Assembly (NCBI GenBank): GCA_035771175.1 | Contig: CM069605.1 | Coordinates: forward strand, 18,058,288-18,122,287 | Length of the DNA stretch: 64,000 nucleotides | Origin: Paratinospora sagittata | Taxonomy: Eukaryota; Streptophyta; Magnoliopsida; Ranunculales; Menispermaceae | Direction: 5' to 3' | Part shown: positions 32,751 to 44,029 of the stretch, in pieces | How the letters are laid out: each line of letters opens with the position of its first letter | Position numbering within the stretch: position 1 is the stretch's first letter | Made by a program: the position numbers and the translations under genes | The notes under the pieces: model-generated | The model's input: only the letters and a program-made list of their open reading frames with translations | Databases searched by the model: none | What the model was told of the DNA's origin: nothing

Positions 32751-33552
32751 CTATCCTTATTTATGTTTCTATTCATCACACAAGTTTGATTTTAATACAA
32801 CCAAATCTGTGTTTGTTGGTTATAGTAAGCTTCATAAAGTCTATTTTTGTCTCCACCCTTTAGGTAAAGTCTATGTGTCCAGACATGTTGAATTTATTGA
32901 GCTTGAATTCCCTTATGAAAATCTCTTTCCTCCCTCTCAGTCATTCCAGTCGACTCATTCTCTTAGTCTTGCTTTGTCCATGTTAGTTTCTATTTCTCCC
33001 TTTATTTTTTCGCCTACTACACACTCCTTATCTCCAAACCAAGTAGATCTTTCTCCTATTTTTGCCCCTCAAGTACAAATCAGAACACCGTATTCTCAAC
33101 CTTTATCCACTGAGCCTCATGACAATTTCTTAGCTACAGAGTTTGCTCCATGTCATGGTGTTCCAGTTACAACAGGTTCCCTTCATCCTATGCAAACAAG
33201 GTCTAAAAGTGGTATATTCAATCCCAAGGTGTATACCTCAGCTCATATTGTTCCTATCTCTCTGAAGCCTTCTTTTGTTAATGAAGCCTTGTAAAATCTA
33301 AATTGCGTTGCAGCCATGATGGAGGAGTTTCGTGCTTTGATACACAACAAGACATGGACTTTGGTTCCTCATTAACCTGACATGAATGTTCTTGGTAGTA
33401 AATGGGTTTTTCGCATTATATATAATCTTGATGGTTCAATCTCCAAGTACAAGGCACGGTTGGTAGTGAAAGGTTTTCTATCAAACTCTTGGTATAGACT
33501 TTTTTGACACTTATAGTCCTTTTGTTAAAACTTCAACTATACAGTTAGTATT
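32751..33552 (+). pseudogene. Copia 1 integrase C-terminus and start of RT
   Basis: Resumes with SHKFDFNTTKSVFVGYSK and YVSRHVEFIE, a Ser/Pro-rich linker, and MQTRSKSGI. RT then starts with WTLVPH and GSKWVFRIIYNLDGS. Stops occur at 33291 and within RT, and a frame change after KARLVVKGF. Interrupted at 33553 by solo LTR 2, five bases after GTATT. Confidence 0.85.
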
Positions 33553-34202
33553 TGATGGCCCAAGTGGGGGTCTCCACTTAGCACTCTTCTAAGTTTTTTG
33601 ATGCTAACAAACAATATGTAATTTGGTGCTAATATTTGAACTTAGTATGTTTCAGCATCTAAAATGAAGAAGAATCAATACAAGATCAAAGCTCGTTCAA
33701 GCCGAATCAAGTGGATCAAAAGAAATCTAAATCAAAGCTTGGACGTGTCAAGATGAGAAGAGAAGGATGAGAGCTAAAGTTCATAGAGTTTAATTTAGGT
33801 TTTAAACCTCCTTGATCTAGCTTGCTCAATCACTTTCTTTAAAATCCATACATGCATTAGATTTCTCTAAAAAATATTTTAAATTGTTCAAACATGTTTT
33901 GTTTATGTTTTTAAAGTATTTTAAAGTTTTTTGAATCACATTTGCATTGGTTTTAATCAAAATGACGTTTCTATAAAGTTTTCCAAAACCCATTGGCTAA
34001 GTGTTTCAAGTTCAACTTGTTTTGAACTAAAATGCTTTCAAAATGTTTGATTTTCAAATGAGTTTGGAAATGAAAATGGTTCTAATGGATGCAGAGTGAA
34101 CTTTCCACGAATTTTAAGCTATTGTACGACTATATTTGGTTTAGGATAGGTTGGGTAACCAAGCAAAACAAATTCACAAACGCGCAGCACACTGAACAGT
34201 GT

Positions 34203-34288
34203 GATAGAATGCTATCAACAGCAATAGCGCGCTATTGACCCTTTTCTTCTACAATAGCAAGCTATTGAAGAACTATAGCGCGCTATAG
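34203..34288 (+). promoter_or_regulatory. Four related palindromes upstream of the solo LTR 2 TATA box
   Basis: GATAGAATGCTATC (34203), CAATAGCGCGCTATTG (34222), CAATAGCAAGCTATTG (34252) and CTATAGCGCGCTATAG (34273). All share the arms ATAG(C)...(G)CTAT. The second and fourth are perfect 16-bp palindromes. They lie 100-190 bp before TATAAATA, as expected for a promoter module. Confidence 0.65.
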
Positions 34289-34390
34289 TAGTTTTGGGTT
34301 TTCTAAGTGCGTTCCCAACGACCAAAAAATCAGTTTTGTCCCCCCATTGGCTAGTAACTTGTCTCCAACGGCTAGTACTCATTCCTAATC

Positions 34391-34398
34391 TATAAATA
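34391..34398 (+). promoter_or_regulatory. TATA box of solo LTR 2
   Basis: TATAAATA in a good context, with a purine-rich leader downstream. Confidence 0.6.
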
Positions 34399-35243
34399 CA
34401 CCTTTTCTAGCCATTTAAAAAAAAAAAAAACAGAGAACACAAGAGAGAAAAACATGTGAGTGCATTGAGTGATTTCCCAAATCAAACAATTTCTCACGTT
34501 TTGAAAGGCCTAGAGCAAAATGTTGGAAACCAAATGAGTTGATTTCAAAGCTTGCATTTCTTGCATGATTTAAAGCATCCTCAAATTTGGTTTTATGAGC
34601 AATTTATGTAAGGAAGGTAAAATCTATGATTGTAAGATCTCTCTTCTCATGAGCTAAATTCCATATCTTGTATTTGAGTATTTGTGTTTTGAGCTTCATT
34701 TGTATTTGTTCTATCACTTAGAACAAACATTATAAATATTGTACTTAGTCTTTTTGGTTTATTTCTAGTTGAAATAAACCAAGTAAAGTGATTCAATATC
34801 ACTTGTGATTCCAAGATTGGAATCAAGGTCAAGTTTCACCCTTTATCTTGAAAAAGGTCAAGTGGTTCTTCCTTAGCCAGCGAAAAAGAAATCGACTTTC
34901 TTTTGCACTTGAAAAGGGAACTAGTGGTTTGTTCTTAGCCCATGAAAAGAATAGGTTTGTCTTGAACCTTGAAAAAGTAGTTGTAACGGTTTGGTTCACA
35001 CTCTTGAAGTGAACCCGATATAGTGGAATCCTAGAGACGATTTCTCTAGGAGTGGAGGTAGGAAAAGGATTTTTTCAAACCTCGTAAAAATCATTGTGTC
35101 CTCTTTATTTTCGCACTTTACCTTCATGGACATTGATTTTCAGAGCATTTACTTGTATCATTTTAAAGATTCCACTAAAGAACTTAGAAAATTTCAAAAT
35201 CGGCCATTACATTCAATTCACCCCCCCTCTTGGGTGTCCATCA

Positions 35244-36270
35244 GTATTCTCACTTGCAGTTTCTCATGGCTGGGACATTCAACAAGTGGACATTAACAAT
35301 GTTTTTTTTAAATGGAGAGTTAGAAGAGACAATTTATATGTATCAACCCGAGGGGTACACAAGTGCAAACCATCATTCTTTTTTTGTTGATTAGACAAGG
35401 CTCTATATGGCTTGAAACAGACACCACGAGCTTGGTTTCAAAAACTGCAGACTGTTTTATTAAGTTGGGGTTTTGTAAATTCAAAGTCAGATGTGTCATT
35501 GCTCATTAAAAAGTCTGCTACTTTATATATTTTACTCCTAGTTTATGTTGATGATATACTCATAACAGGGAACAATTCTTCAAATGTTCATCATGGCATT
35601 CAACAACTTAACAATGCTTTTTCTTTGAAGACATTTGGATTTGTTAATTACTTTCTTGGTTTTGAAGCTAGTGCTAATACCAATATATCTACTAATGATG
35701 GTGCTCATTTTCCAGATTTCACTCTTTATCATAATGTCATTGGTGTTTTACCATACTTGACTAATACCAGACCTAGTATAAGTTTTGTAGTGAACAAACT
35801 CAGTCAATTTATGAAGTCTCCTACTTCAGTGCATTGGATAACTTGTAAATGTCTTATGAGAAATCTAAAGGGTACACCAACGCATGGTCTTCATTTTAAA
35901 GCTTCTTCTTCTCTTCAAATTGAAGCTTTCAATTATGCAAATTGGGCGAGCTCACTTGATGATCGCAAATCTACTAGTGGTTTTTGTGTGTATTTGGGTG
36001 GTAATCATATCACTTCGAGTTTTAAAAGGCAGACAATTGTTGCTGAGTATAGATCTTGACTCAGACAACAACTGAACTAATCTGGCTACAATCTCTACTT
36101 ACTGAGATTGGTGTTCCCTCTTCCAAAGTCCCTATCTTATGGTGTGACAATACTAGTGCCAAGGTATTGGCTCAAAATCCAATGTTCCATTCTCGCACTA
36201 ATCACATCAAGGTTGATGAGCATTTTGTTCGAGATCAAGTTACAATAGGGTCATTAGACATTTGATACAT
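35244..36270 (+). pseudogene. Copia 1 RT C-terminal part and RNase H
   Basis: Resumes with VFSLAVSHGWDIQQVDINN, then ALYGLKQTPRAWFQKL and the catalytic LVYVDDILITGNN near 35550. About 50 residues are deleted between FLGFEA and the downstream YLTNTRPSISF. RNase H shows DDRKSTSGFCVYLG and WCDNTSAKVLAQNP. TGA at 36057 and a frame change precede the end. A degraded C-terminus continues to about 36320. Confidence 0.87.
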
Positions 36271-36375
36271 TTCGACTGTGGATCAGATAACATATGTTTT
36301 TACCAAACCTCTTTCTTAGAACTCAGTTTCACTCTTTAATTTCCAAACTAAACATAACTTCTTCTCCTACGTTCA

Positions 36376-36387
36376 ATTTGAGGGAGG
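36376..36387 (+). other. Polypurine tract of Copia 1
   Basis: The purine-rich TTTGAGGGAGG, typical of Copia, lies just before the 3' LTR. Confidence 0.6.
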
Positions 36388-36632
36388 TTGCTAGAGATAG
36401 AATATAATTGTGTTCAGAAAACTGTTAATATAGTTGTTAGTGGCATTTTGTTCTATTAATTAAGTCACTTGAACAGTTATAAGTTAGTTAGCAGTTTGTT
36501 GTTTGATCCAATGGTGGAGATTTTTTAGTCTATTTTAGTTAAGATCGTATGGTCAAGACTGAGTCACTATTTGTATATAAACCACTTTGGTGGACTGATA
36601 AGATAATGAGAGAAAACATAAACATAGAGCGT
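36388..36632 (+). mobile_element. 3' LTR of Copia 1, truncated
   Basis: Matches the 5' LTR up to the GAGAGAAAACATAAACA region and then stops where the LTR of Copia 2 begins. The final ~100 bp seen in the 5' copy are not found elsewhere in the window. Confidence 0.8.
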
Positions 36633-36930
36633 TGTTATATTATGAAGCCAAAATAATTATTTAATTTATTTTATGTACGAAAGTATAATTGTACCCTCAT
36701 ATGAAGTTTATATATAAATTCAATTATAATTAGAGTTTATGTAAGATGAGATGAGAGAGACCGTGAGCTAAGGAGAATTGTGAAAGACCATTGTGCATCT
36801 TCATTAATAGTGGATTGAGTGTTGGCACACTCTTAGGATGTAAAGATTTTTTTCCGAATCACGTTGAATCTCTTGTCTCCGTATTTTTTCTTTGTGTGTG
36901 TTTGTGATTTCTTGGGTTTCTTCCCTAACA
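36633..36930 (+). mobile_element. 5' LTR of Copia element 2
   Basis: 298 bp beginning TGTTATATT and ending CCCTAACA, followed two bases later by a degenerate PBS. It is inserted in the 3' LTR of Copia 1. Confidence 0.75.
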
Positions 36931-36932
36931 AC

Positions 36933-36944
36933 TGGTATTAGAAA
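36933..36944 (+). other. Degenerate primer-binding site of Copia 2
   Basis: TGGTATTAGAAA resembles the initiator tRNA-Met complement TGGTATCAGAG, followed by GGGTTCG as in many plant Copia elements. Confidence 0.65.
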
Positions 36945-37531
36945 TTGGGTTCGACAAACACAAGTTGCACATTGATTGCCGTTGTTTTCAGATTGCAGTA
37001 AGCAATTGGATGGTTTGATCGTTGGCTGCACGTTACATGTTTGTGCAGTGTACATCGTTGGCTTCGCATTAATCTCCCGTGGTGAGATTCGGCCAAGTAG
37101 CAGATTGAATTTCTTTCGTTGCTGGCAGTGAGGAACAACGGGATCTTGGCTGAAGAGAAGAAGGCATTGAAGATTTTTAAAAAAAAAAAAAAAGAAACCG
37201 TGAAGAGAATAGGGAAGAATTTGGTGCGTTTGGGAGCATTCAATTCAAGAAGAAGACAAATTAAATTTGTCTTTTTGTGGGTGAAGTTGAAAAGTCAAAT
37301 AGATTTGTTTTATTATTAAATAAAACAAAAGGTGATCTTGGCTTTGTGATTGAGATTAATTTATTTTACCCCCAAACATTTATTTTCACGGCTTCTTTGA
37401 ACTCTGTTAAAGTGACCGCGTGGGTTACTTTGATTCTTTGGAATAGTTTTGTTCCTTAGATCTTGGCGTACGGTGACTGACAGTGGCGATTACCTCATAT
37501 TTGGTCAGTGCTCACACTTTGAGTGGGAACA

Positions 37532-40063
37532 ATGACTTCAGATAATGAATCAATCAAAGCGAAAAAATTCAATGGTTTGAATTTCAGTTACTGAAAGATG
37601 CAAATAGAGGATTTTCTGTATCAAAAGGATTTGTATTTGCCTTTAAAGGCGAAACCTGCCAATTACAAGGAAGAGGAATGAGAGATACTAGATGGAAAAG
37701 CATTGGGTGTGATTTGAAATCGTATATCAAAAAAGATAACCTTCAACATGAAGCATCAAAAGACAACAATATCTCTCATGACCGCCCTTTCTAACATGTA
37801 CGAGCAACCCTTTACAACACATAAGGTACTTTTAATCAAGAAACTGTTTACTTTGAAGATGGCAGAGAATGAGAATTTTAAGGAACACTTGAATTTATTT
37901 AATGAGACCACTAATCAGTTGGATTCAGTGGATATCCATTTTGATGATGAGGTTCTTGCATTAGCCATTCTTGGACAGTTACCAGAGAGTTGGAAAAACA
38001 CAGTTTAGTCAATTAGCAATTCCTTTGGAAAAAGTAAATTGAGATCTTCAAAAATTACTAACTTGATTATGACTGAGGAGATCAGAAGGAATGGTGAAGA
38101 TTCATCCAGTTCAGGGTCAGCATTGAATATGGAGAGTAGAGGTAAATGTAAGAATATAGGAAATTGTCATGGCAGATCAAAATCAAAGAATGAGAGGTCT
38201 AAGTCCAAACCCCGCCATGGTACCAAAAAAAATATTGAATGTTGGAATTGTGGAAAGATGAAACATTGTCAATCTGAATGCAAGGCTCCAAAGAAAGGTG
38301 GTGAGAAACATAACAGTGCAACCTATATTTCAAGAAATTCAGAAGATGCCCTTATTTGTTTTATGGAGAGCAAGATGGAATCCTGGGTGTTAGATTCAGG
38401 GGCAACATTCCAAGCTACCTCCAACAGAGATTTGTTTGAGAACTATGTCTCAGGTGATTTGAGATATGTGTATCTTGGGGATGACCATGCATGTGATGTT
38501 GTTGGCAAAGGCGATGTGCGAATCTAGCTAAAGGGGTCCGTGTGAAAGTTGAACAATGCTAGGCATGTGCCTAGTTTGAAGAAAAATCTGATTTATATTT
38601 GGCAGTTGGTGAGTGATGGTTATTCAACCACTTTTGCATATGACACTTGGAAAGTGTCGAAGGGAACAATGATTGTTGCCTAGGATAGGAAAACTGGATC
38701 TATTTATATGACTACTGATAATTGCGACTCTATTACTGTTACGAAAAATAGTGAAGATCCAAATTTATGGCATCAGAGACTTGGACACATGAGTGCCAAG
38801 GGGATACAAGTCATGCATTCATAGGGGAAGCTATCAGGACTAGGATCAGTGGATATTGATTTGTGTGAAGGCTGCATATATGGGAAACATAAAAGGGCCA
38901 GTTTCCAAAAGGTAGGCAGAAGTCCAAAGTCATCCAAGCTTGAGCTTGTTCACACAAATGTTTGAGGTCCAATTTCAGTTTCATCAATAGGTGGGAAGTG
39001 GTACTTTGTGACTTTTATTGATGATCACTCCAGGAAGGTATGAGTTTACTTCTTCAGACAAAAGCCTTATGTGTTTGAAGCTTTCAAGATGTGAAAGCTA
39101 GGGTTGAAAATGAAATAGGGTTAAGGATTAAGAAGCTACGATCAGATAATGGTAGAGAGTATGAAAACACTAGATTTAAGAAGTTTTGTTATGAGAGTAG
39201 GATTAAACTTGGGAGGGCTGTGCCTAGTAGATCACAACAGAATGGTACAACAAAATGAATGAATAGAACATTGACTGAGAGGGCCAGAAGCATGTGCATA
39301 CACGCTGGTTTGCCAAAGTAGTTCTAGGCAGAGGCAGTCAATACAACAACTTATCTGATCAACCGAGGACCATCAATACCATTGGAGTTCAAAATTCTAG
39401 GAGAAGTATGGAGTGGACATGAGGTAAAATTTCGTCATTTGAAAGTATTTGGCTGTGTGTTTTATGTACATATTGGTGACCATGTTAGGAATAAGCTTGA
39501 TGCTAAATCACTTAAGTGCACACTTGTTAATTACGGTGGTGATAACTTTGGCTATAAGCTTTGGAATGAACATAATCGAAAGATGATCACGAGTAGAGAT
39601 GTCATCTTTAATGAGAAGGTTATGTATAAAGAGAGAGACACAACACAGTCTTCTAGTTTGGTGCAACCAGAACATAAACCTAATTTTTTTGAGCCTGATG
39701 TTGTCCTAGATATTTCAGGCAAAGAACCTAAGGCACAGGATGTTGGTTCTTAATAGGGTCAATTGTATTTTTGAGGAGATCTAGCAGGCCACATGTACCA
39801 AATAGAAAGTATTTCAGTTATTTGCTGCTTACAAATGGAGGAGAACCAGAATGTTATGATGAGGCATGTCAGGTTAAAGATGCTAGCATGTGGGTGCTTG
39901 CAATGGAGGATGAAATGAAATCTCTTACCTCTAGTCAAACTTGGGAGTTGGCAGAGTTACCAAAGGGTAAAAAGGTTGTTCGTAACAAGTGGGTGTACCA
40001 GAAAAAAAGAAAAAAAAAACAATTTCTTATGGCAAGGGAAAAAAAATTATCATTTCAATAAGA
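37532..40063 (+). pseudogene. Copia 2 gag-protease-integrase-start of RT
   Basis: ATG 37532 opens gag (MTSDNESIKAKKFNGLNFSY). A CCHC knuckle (CWNCGKMKHCQSEC) is near 38240, the protease (WVLDSGATFQAT) near 38390, then ENYVSGDLRYVYLGDDHACD. Pre-integrase (LWHQRLGHMSAKGIQ), integrase (LVHTNV-stop-GPISVSSIGGKWYFVTFIDDHSRKV), FGCVFYVHI, and RT start (LAMEDEMKSLTSSQTWELAE) follow. Numerous stops (for example 37591, 38006, 38525, 39750) and frame shifts occur. Sequence resembles the Tork/Tnt1 side of Copia. It is cut off early in RT, just before the MITE, and no 3' LTR is found. Confidence 0.87.
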
Positions 40064-40071
40064 GTTCTTGG

Positions 40072-40567
40072 TAGGGGTGTTCATCAAGACCAACCAAACT
40101 GAAAAACCGAACCAAACCGATGTAATCAGTTCGATTTTTGGTTTTAAAAAATCGATCGGTTCGGTTCGGGTTTCAGTTTACGCATTAGAAAACCAAAGTT
40201 AACAAGAACTGAAGTGAAGTGAAATATTGTTATTTCTCTTATAACCTTAAGGTCCCTAACGATTTTAATATTCTCATAAATATTCATAAATTATAAGGTT
40301 TAATTTTAATGATAGAATTAAATATTTTATTCTTTGAAGGATTGAATGTATTTTGAAAAGGTAAAATAATGTTAACTATAAGATTTATAGCTATAAAATT
40401 GACGCAAGTAACCCGATGAACCCAAACTGAACAAATCAAATAAATTTGTTTCGGTTTAAAGAGTGGTTCAGTTCGGTTTCGATTTCACAAGACCCAAACC
40501 GATCTAAGTTCAGTTTAGTTTCGATTTTTGGTGAAAACCGAATTGAATTGAGTTTTGCACAACCATA
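40072..40567. mobile_element. hAT-like MITE, 496 bp
   Basis: Perfect 8-bp target duplication GTTCTTGG (40064-40071 and 40568-40575). Imperfect terminal inverted repeats TAGGGGTGTTCA/TATGGTTGTGCA (9 of 12). The interior is rich in CGGTTCGG and its complement near both ends. No coding capacity. An 8-bp duplication with TAGGG-type ends fits the hAT superfamily. Confidence 0.85.
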
Positions 40568-40575
40568 GTTCTTGG

Positions 40576-42255
40576 CGTCTTCTTTGAAAACTATCAACAC
40601 TTTGCCATAGCACTACCAAGTTTCTTTGAGAATGAGTGTTAAAGTTGCAAAAGATCTCCAATACGACCACCATGAGCAAAGACGACACAACACCTGCACG
40701 CAAAATAATCCCAATTATGAAATTTTGTACCAGTTTATATATAGTGTGTAACAAAGTGAAATGCAAATGTAATTGCAAACAAATGTAAAAATAAACTCAT
40801 AAGCAAGAATACAAGGATTTATATGGTTCGACAAATGCTCACGTATCATATCCACATATGAGAAGAATCAATGGATACAATAACCTATGCTCAGATCTAT
40901 TTCTCTCACATCTTCCCTATAATTATAATAAATTTAAGTTTATATATAATAGAAAAAATTAGGTTTAAAAACCTTAATGGATTTTGAGTCAAAACGTCAA
41001 TGTTTTCATCTTATTTCTTCATTGGAGAGGCTAAATGCACACCCGTCTTTCTGAACTATGTGACACATATAACCATAGAAGAGAGTAAGAGACAAACAAA
41101 AATGGGGGTATTGTTTTTTCTTCTTCAATTTACATTTAACAACAAACGAATGTTGCTCATCTCTATAAGAATTAGGGGATTTCCAAAAAATCTTTACTTA
41201 TGAAATTCATTTCATGCCTAACAATATATTTAGCTAAAAAATAGAGGTTTTGTAGATTAAAAATGTTCCACCTATGAAGTAATGAAAATATATTATGGCT
41301 GAATTACACCTCTTATCTTGCAATTATACAAATTAATAACCAATTTTGGTCATTAAGTCGTGTTTTTCAAGTGACCATCATTTTATTTTTAGCAATGATA
41401 TTATTTCTTTTACCCAAATTTCATGCCAAGGGCGGAGACACAGGTTTGGCTTCTTAGGATGTACCTCGAACTCCAACCAAGAAGGCACTTCATTTTCATG
41501 AGCTAAGACTCTAGACTTGGTGTTGAGTTCATAAAAATATTTATTTTTATACCTAAAATTAACTATGATAAAAATAAGAAAAAAAAGTTAGAAATAGTCA
41601 TTAATGATGAGAAATAGTGAAAATTTTCTATTTGATGTTTTTAGTCTTTTTTAGGAATTTTTAGCAAAGCTTTTAATGAAATAAATTTAGAAATATAGGA
41701 AAATATATTAATGAAACAAAGTGTTCAAATGAGTCCATAAAAATCCAAAGTTAGGTTTCAAAAATAGGTCAAGTACGAATAGAATAGGCCTGTGAAGTTC
41801 AATCTATAGTATAATGTGGTGACTATTTAGGTAGGTAGGTAGTTTTTTAAGCCAAACTGCATCCTAGTGCCCTTTAGTGTCAAAAGTCATTTTAAGATGG
41901 GTGTTACAAATGTTTATAGGATATTTAGACTTATTTTCAATCAATTATACACTTCTATTTATGTCACATTAGTGAAGATTTTTTTTACTAGGATTTTAAG
42001 TAAGTCAGGTCCACATAAAATAGTGAAACTTGATAAATAAGGCCTCAAACTTATTTTTATGGCTTCAAGAGTTGTTTCCTAGTGTTTTGATCTTATGTTC
42101 AAATTTTTATAAGTTGGTGATATCTTAGTTGCTTGATTGAACTGAGGGTCCACAAATTCATTTCGGCCTAGATATACTAAATCGATGTTGTTTCTAAAGG
42201 TTCTTCTCAACATTTTAACCATTCAAGTCTCATATCAAAAGAAAGAGATCAAAGA
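40576..42255. other. AT-rich intergenic DNA, no gene recognised
   Basis: No open frame with a recognisable domain. Around 40800-40870 the words ACAAGGATTTATATGGTTCG and TATCCACATATGAG recall leader/LTR sequences of Copia elements, so a decayed LTR is possible. The rest shows no repeat or motif. Confidence 0.5.
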
Positions 42256-43610
42256 TTTTTTTTTGGAAAGGTAAAGAGGGGGAACACCCAGCAAGAACAA
42301 CTAGCACACTACATCTCGAACTCTCCTAGGCCAAGTAACCCCAGTTGCATCTTCCCTCAAAATATTGAATAACCCACGGGGAGGGGAAGACAGGATACAC
42401 ACTCCCCGATTGAACTTCAAAGCCTCAGTAGCCAAATAGTCTGCTGCTCTATTACCTTCTCTGTAAATGTGCTCAACTTGAACTATCCAATCTCTCTGAA
42501 GGAGTCTTCTACACTCATTTACCAAGTTGGAAAGGCTAAGCTGCGACATACTGTTGCCTTTTAACCAACCAGCCACCATAGCCGAATCTGTTTCGAAAAC
42601 TATAGAACGATGGCCCTCCTCCCAAGCAAGACGTAGGCCATGAACAGCAGCCCATAATTCAGCTTCAGTTGCAGTACAAGAACCAATATTAGCCACAAAC
42701 CCCCTCAACCACATACCATGATAGTCACGGAGAAGACCGCCACCCCCTGCTCGCGATGAAGCATTCTTAAGACATCCATCAGTATTAAGCTTAGTCCAAC
42801 CATGGTTGGGAGCACACCAGCCTACCATCTTCACCCTCTCTATCAGTCCAGCACCATGGACCGCCACTTTGGCTCGAAAAGCATGAATGATTTCAGCCAC
42901 TTTCCCTTTAAGCCAAGCCATGCTATACTCGAAGTGAAAACGAAGATTACGAAAAGCTAAATCATTCCTCCATTTCCAAAGAGCCCACACGGCAACTGTA
43001 AAGTAGGAAGCCCAGTCATAGTCAACATTACAATCATTAACGCCAGCAAGATTATGAGCAAGCCAGCTTTGGAAATCCAAATTGCTCTGAAGATGATACT
43101 CAACTGGCTGCAATAGACGCTTCCATAATTGCACGGCTCTAGAGCAATTTCGAAAAATATGATCAACATCCTCGATACATCCCACACATTCAATACAGTC
43201 AGATGCCATGGTGAAACCCCTTTTCATCCGCTCAGCATTGCACATGATCTTTCGATGCGCAACCATCCACAAAAAAGTCTTGCATCTTTGAGGAACTTTA
43301 AGTTTCCAAATCATCCTCCAAAGGGAAGTAGGATCTCCCATAAGAGTTCCAGTAGAAATAGTATAAGCAGAGGTCACCGTTAATATGCCACTCTTAGAAG
43401 CTCCCCAACATATGCCATCTGCAACCTCCTCCTCATCCCATAAGAGCACAGCAGCAAGTTTATTTTCAACCTCAAAAGGGAGTAAACCGGATAGAGCATT
43501 CCAGTCCCACCCTGAACCCTTCACCCAATAGCTTGAGACAGACCTATACATCTCCACCAAACTCAAATCCCGCATTTTCATATTGATTAAGGCCACCTAC
43601 TACTTGCCTA
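42256..43610 (-). mobile_element. 5'-truncated L1-type LINE
   Basis: Minus-strand 3' part of a non-LTR retrotransposon. A run of nine T at 42256-42264 corresponds to a short poly(A) tail. The 5' edge near 43600 lies downstream of the RT domain. A weak match AGATCAAAG (42247) versus AGATGAAAG (43615) might be the target duplication. Confidence 0.7.
42301..43596 (-). pseudogene. LINE ORF2 C-terminus: zf-RVT and RNase H domains
   Basis: An uninterrupted 431-codon frame. Its N-terminal part carries the zf-RVT region of plant LINE ORF2 (LWRMIWKLKVPQRCKTFLWM; C-x2-C in CIECVGC; DVDHIFRNC). The second half is a plant-type RNase H: NTDGCLKNASSRAGGGGLLRD (Asp), TEAELWAAVHGL (Glu), FETDSAMVAGWL (Asp), YREGNRAADYLA (final Asp). 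Endonuclease and RT are absent, so this is the tail of a 5'-truncated copy. The frame is still clean, implying a fairly recent insertion. The first ATG is probably not an original start. Confidence 0.85.
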
Positions 43611-44029
43611 TTTTTAGATGAAAGAAAATGTTTTGGTCGAAAATTAGTTGGTGGAATTTGCAGCATATTTCAAGCCTAGAAATAAAGATACATGTCATTG
43701 GATTAAAGAATCTCAAAAGAGTAAAGGATAGATAAACTTGAAGACTTTGAAAATTGAATCAAATTCTTAGAAATCAAAGCTCATTTTTAGAGTTCGCCCT
43801 ACTAAAAGTTGTTTCAAGCTTGAAAATCATATAAACAAACCTATAGGAATTTACCTTCGATATCCTTTGTCTCTTTCATTTTTCTGTTGTGATTGGATCA
43901 ATTCAAGCAAGAGTTTTAATGATCCCTTTTGCTTATGCTAGATCTTGATTTATGTTATTTACAAATCTAATAGTGAAATAGATCTAGTTTATATAAATAT
44001 GATATTTTAATAGAATCTAACCAAGGGTT
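43611..44029. other. AT-rich sequence, nothing recognised
   Basis: About 420 bp between the LINE and B' protease. No coding or repeat signal seen. The protease of B' breaks off at the right edge of this stretch. Confidence 0.5.

Larger units (their letters stand above)
33553..35243 (+). mobile_element. Solo LTR 2, inserted in Copia 1 RT
   Basis: 1691 bp with perfect TGATGG...CCATCA ends and a perfect 5-bp duplication GTATT (33548-33552 and 35244-35248). No internal domain is present. A cluster of four palindromes (34203-34288) precedes TATAAATA at 34391. The end reads TTCACCCCCCCTCTTGGGTG, a form I associate with SIRE/Maximus-like Copia LTRs (from memory). Confidence 0.88.

Noticed and set aside
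42247..43623. AGATCAAAG/AGATGAAAG as LINE target duplication
   Set aside because: Eight of nine bases match, but the sequence is simple and the 5' edge is not sharply defined, so it is only mentioned as a possibility.
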